Shown here: positions 63,286 to 64,000 of the stretch, piece by piece
How positions within the stretch are numbered: the stretch's first letter is position 1
Layout: every line of letters starts with the position of its first letter
NCBI GenBank assembly: GCA_039881045.1
Contig: JAYWVB010000003.1
Coordinates: 434,001 to 498,000, forward strand
Direction: 5' to 3'
Length of the DNA stretch: 64,000 bases
DNA from: Chaetomium olivaceum
Taxonomy: Eukaryota > Ascomycota > Sordariomycetes > Sordariales > Chaetomiaceae
Notes under the pieces: model-generated
What the model saw: the letters and a program-made list of their open reading frames with translations, nothing else
What the model was told of the DNA's origin: nothing
Database searches by the model: none
Position numbers and translations under genes: made by a program

Positions 63286-64000
63286 ATGTCCACCACAACA
63301 GGCCTCATCCCCAACTGGTACCCGCCCAACCGCACCAACTACCAACTCATCCTGCACCTCTGGCAATTCTTCCCGCTGGCCGCCTCTCTCCAATGGGCCA
63401 TCCCCTGGTACGGCATGGGCAAGACCTCGGTGACCTCCCGGCTCAACCTGCCCGGCCGGCTCGGCTGGCTGACCATGGAAGCGCCGGGGTTCCTGACGCT
63501 GCTGTACCAGCTGCGCACGCTCCCCTCGCAGGTCCACCCCTCCCTGCTGGGCGGCGAGGGCCTCCCCTGGCAGAACAAGGTGCTGGGCGGGCTGTTCGTG
63601 CTGCACTACGCGTACCGCGCGCTGCTGTTCCCCCTGATGCAGCCGTCCATGTCGCCGCTGCACGTGTTTATCTGGGTGTTTGGCGCCGCGTTCCAGGTGA
63701 CGAACGGGCTGGCGATTGGGGCGTGGCTGGGCGGGTATGGGCCAACGACCCAGGCGGAGTGGGCGGCGCAGACGGGGACGTGGCAGTTTGTGGGGGGCGT
63801 TGGGGTGTTTTTTGCGGGGCTGGCGGCGAATTATTGGCATGATGATGAGTTGGGGAGATTCGGAGAAGGGTGGGGAGGAGGGCGGCGGAGAAAAAGGATG
63901 GGAAGGATGGGAAGAAGGGTGGTAGTGGTGGTGGTTCTAGGGGGGTGGAAAAGGTATATGAGATTCCGCAAGCGGGGCTATTCAAGGTGATGCTGTACCC
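63286..64000 (+). CDS. Steroid 5-alpha-reductase/Det2-like membrane enzyme, partial, one -1 frameshift
   Basis: Starts at ATG 63286 (MSTTTGLIPNWYPPNRTNYQ) and runs off the window. Features of the SRD5A family N-terminal part: LPGRLGWLTMEAPGFLTLLY (the conserved W-EAP motif region), LFVLHYAYRALLFPLM (LHY.HR-type motif), several membrane helices, and ANYWHDDELG. After DDELG the frame switches at the G4 run 63852-63855: one missing base separates it from EIRRRVGRR and VEKVYEIPQAGLFKVMLYP, which is clearly the family's continuation toward the NADPH-binding C-terminus. Without correction the frame stops at 63990. Members reduce the C4-C5 double bond of steroids; in fungi the substrate is usually unknown. 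Confidence 0.85.

Noticed and set aside
4046..64000. A clustered secondary-metabolite or defence system
   Set aside because: The two SDR genes are 30 kb apart, one is a mitochondrial fatty-acid enzyme type, and no synthase, transporter or regulator lies nearby.

Overview
The window is nuclear DNA of a filamentous ascomycete, most likely a Sordariomycete close to Sordariales/Chaetomiaceae. The genes carry short introns (49-276 nt) with fungal GTANGT donors and CTAAC/CTGAC branch sites. The gene set is ordinary Pezizomycotina housekeeping (KDM4-type demethylase, Lcb3, Oar1, Uba2, Qng1, Pol delta small subunit, Ski8, bL32m, a Cdc10-type septin, TBC-GAP, Siw14-type phosphatase, J-protein, MINDY deubiquitinase, steroid-reductase-like enzyme) mixed with fast-evolving fungal families (HET, ankyrin, F-box, orphan proteins). 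The organism assignment is inference from protein style, not from a search.

Layout. 1-7.3 kb is accessory: a truncated Ty3/gypsy element with an internal deletion in reverse transcriptase, a 19-bp minisatellite, a second retroelement scrap on the other strand, an ankyrin-type gene broken by five frameshifts, and a HET-family fragment. 7.3-30 kb is a dense housekeeping block: NTF2-like protein, KDM4-type demethylase, LCB3 | OAR1 (divergent), UBA2 | QNG1 (divergent), POLD4, SKI8, bL32m | septin (divergent). 30.5-36 kb holds a putative OB-fold protein and an F-box/LRR-like gene followed by a decaying tandem array of its own 3' end. 36.3-46.3 kb has four minus-strand items: a TBC-GAP, an AT-rich purine tract with a nearby perfect hairpin, a 694-residue orphan and a Cys-rich single-pass membrane protein. 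46.3-54 kb is gene-poor, with one SDR enzyme. 54-64 kb is again housekeeping, ending in a steroid 5-alpha-reductase-like gene cut by the window edge.

Functional ties are loose: lipid/ER membrane functions (Lcb3, Oar1, J-protein, SRD5A-like), ubiquitin/SUMO (Uba2, F-box, MINDY), RNA and tRNA handling (Ski8, Qng1) and mitochondria (Oar1, bL32m, Aim19-like). There is no obvious biosynthetic or defence cluster.

The most important structural observation concerns reading frames. Eighteen places in nine genes need exactly one extra base to restore the frame, and most lie at short G or C runs. After adding one base per site every affected gene divides exactly into codons. Because essential genes (UBA2, SKI8) are hit in the same way as accessory ones, base-deletion errors in the assembly are the best explanation. 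Pseudogene calls in this window should wait until that is tested.
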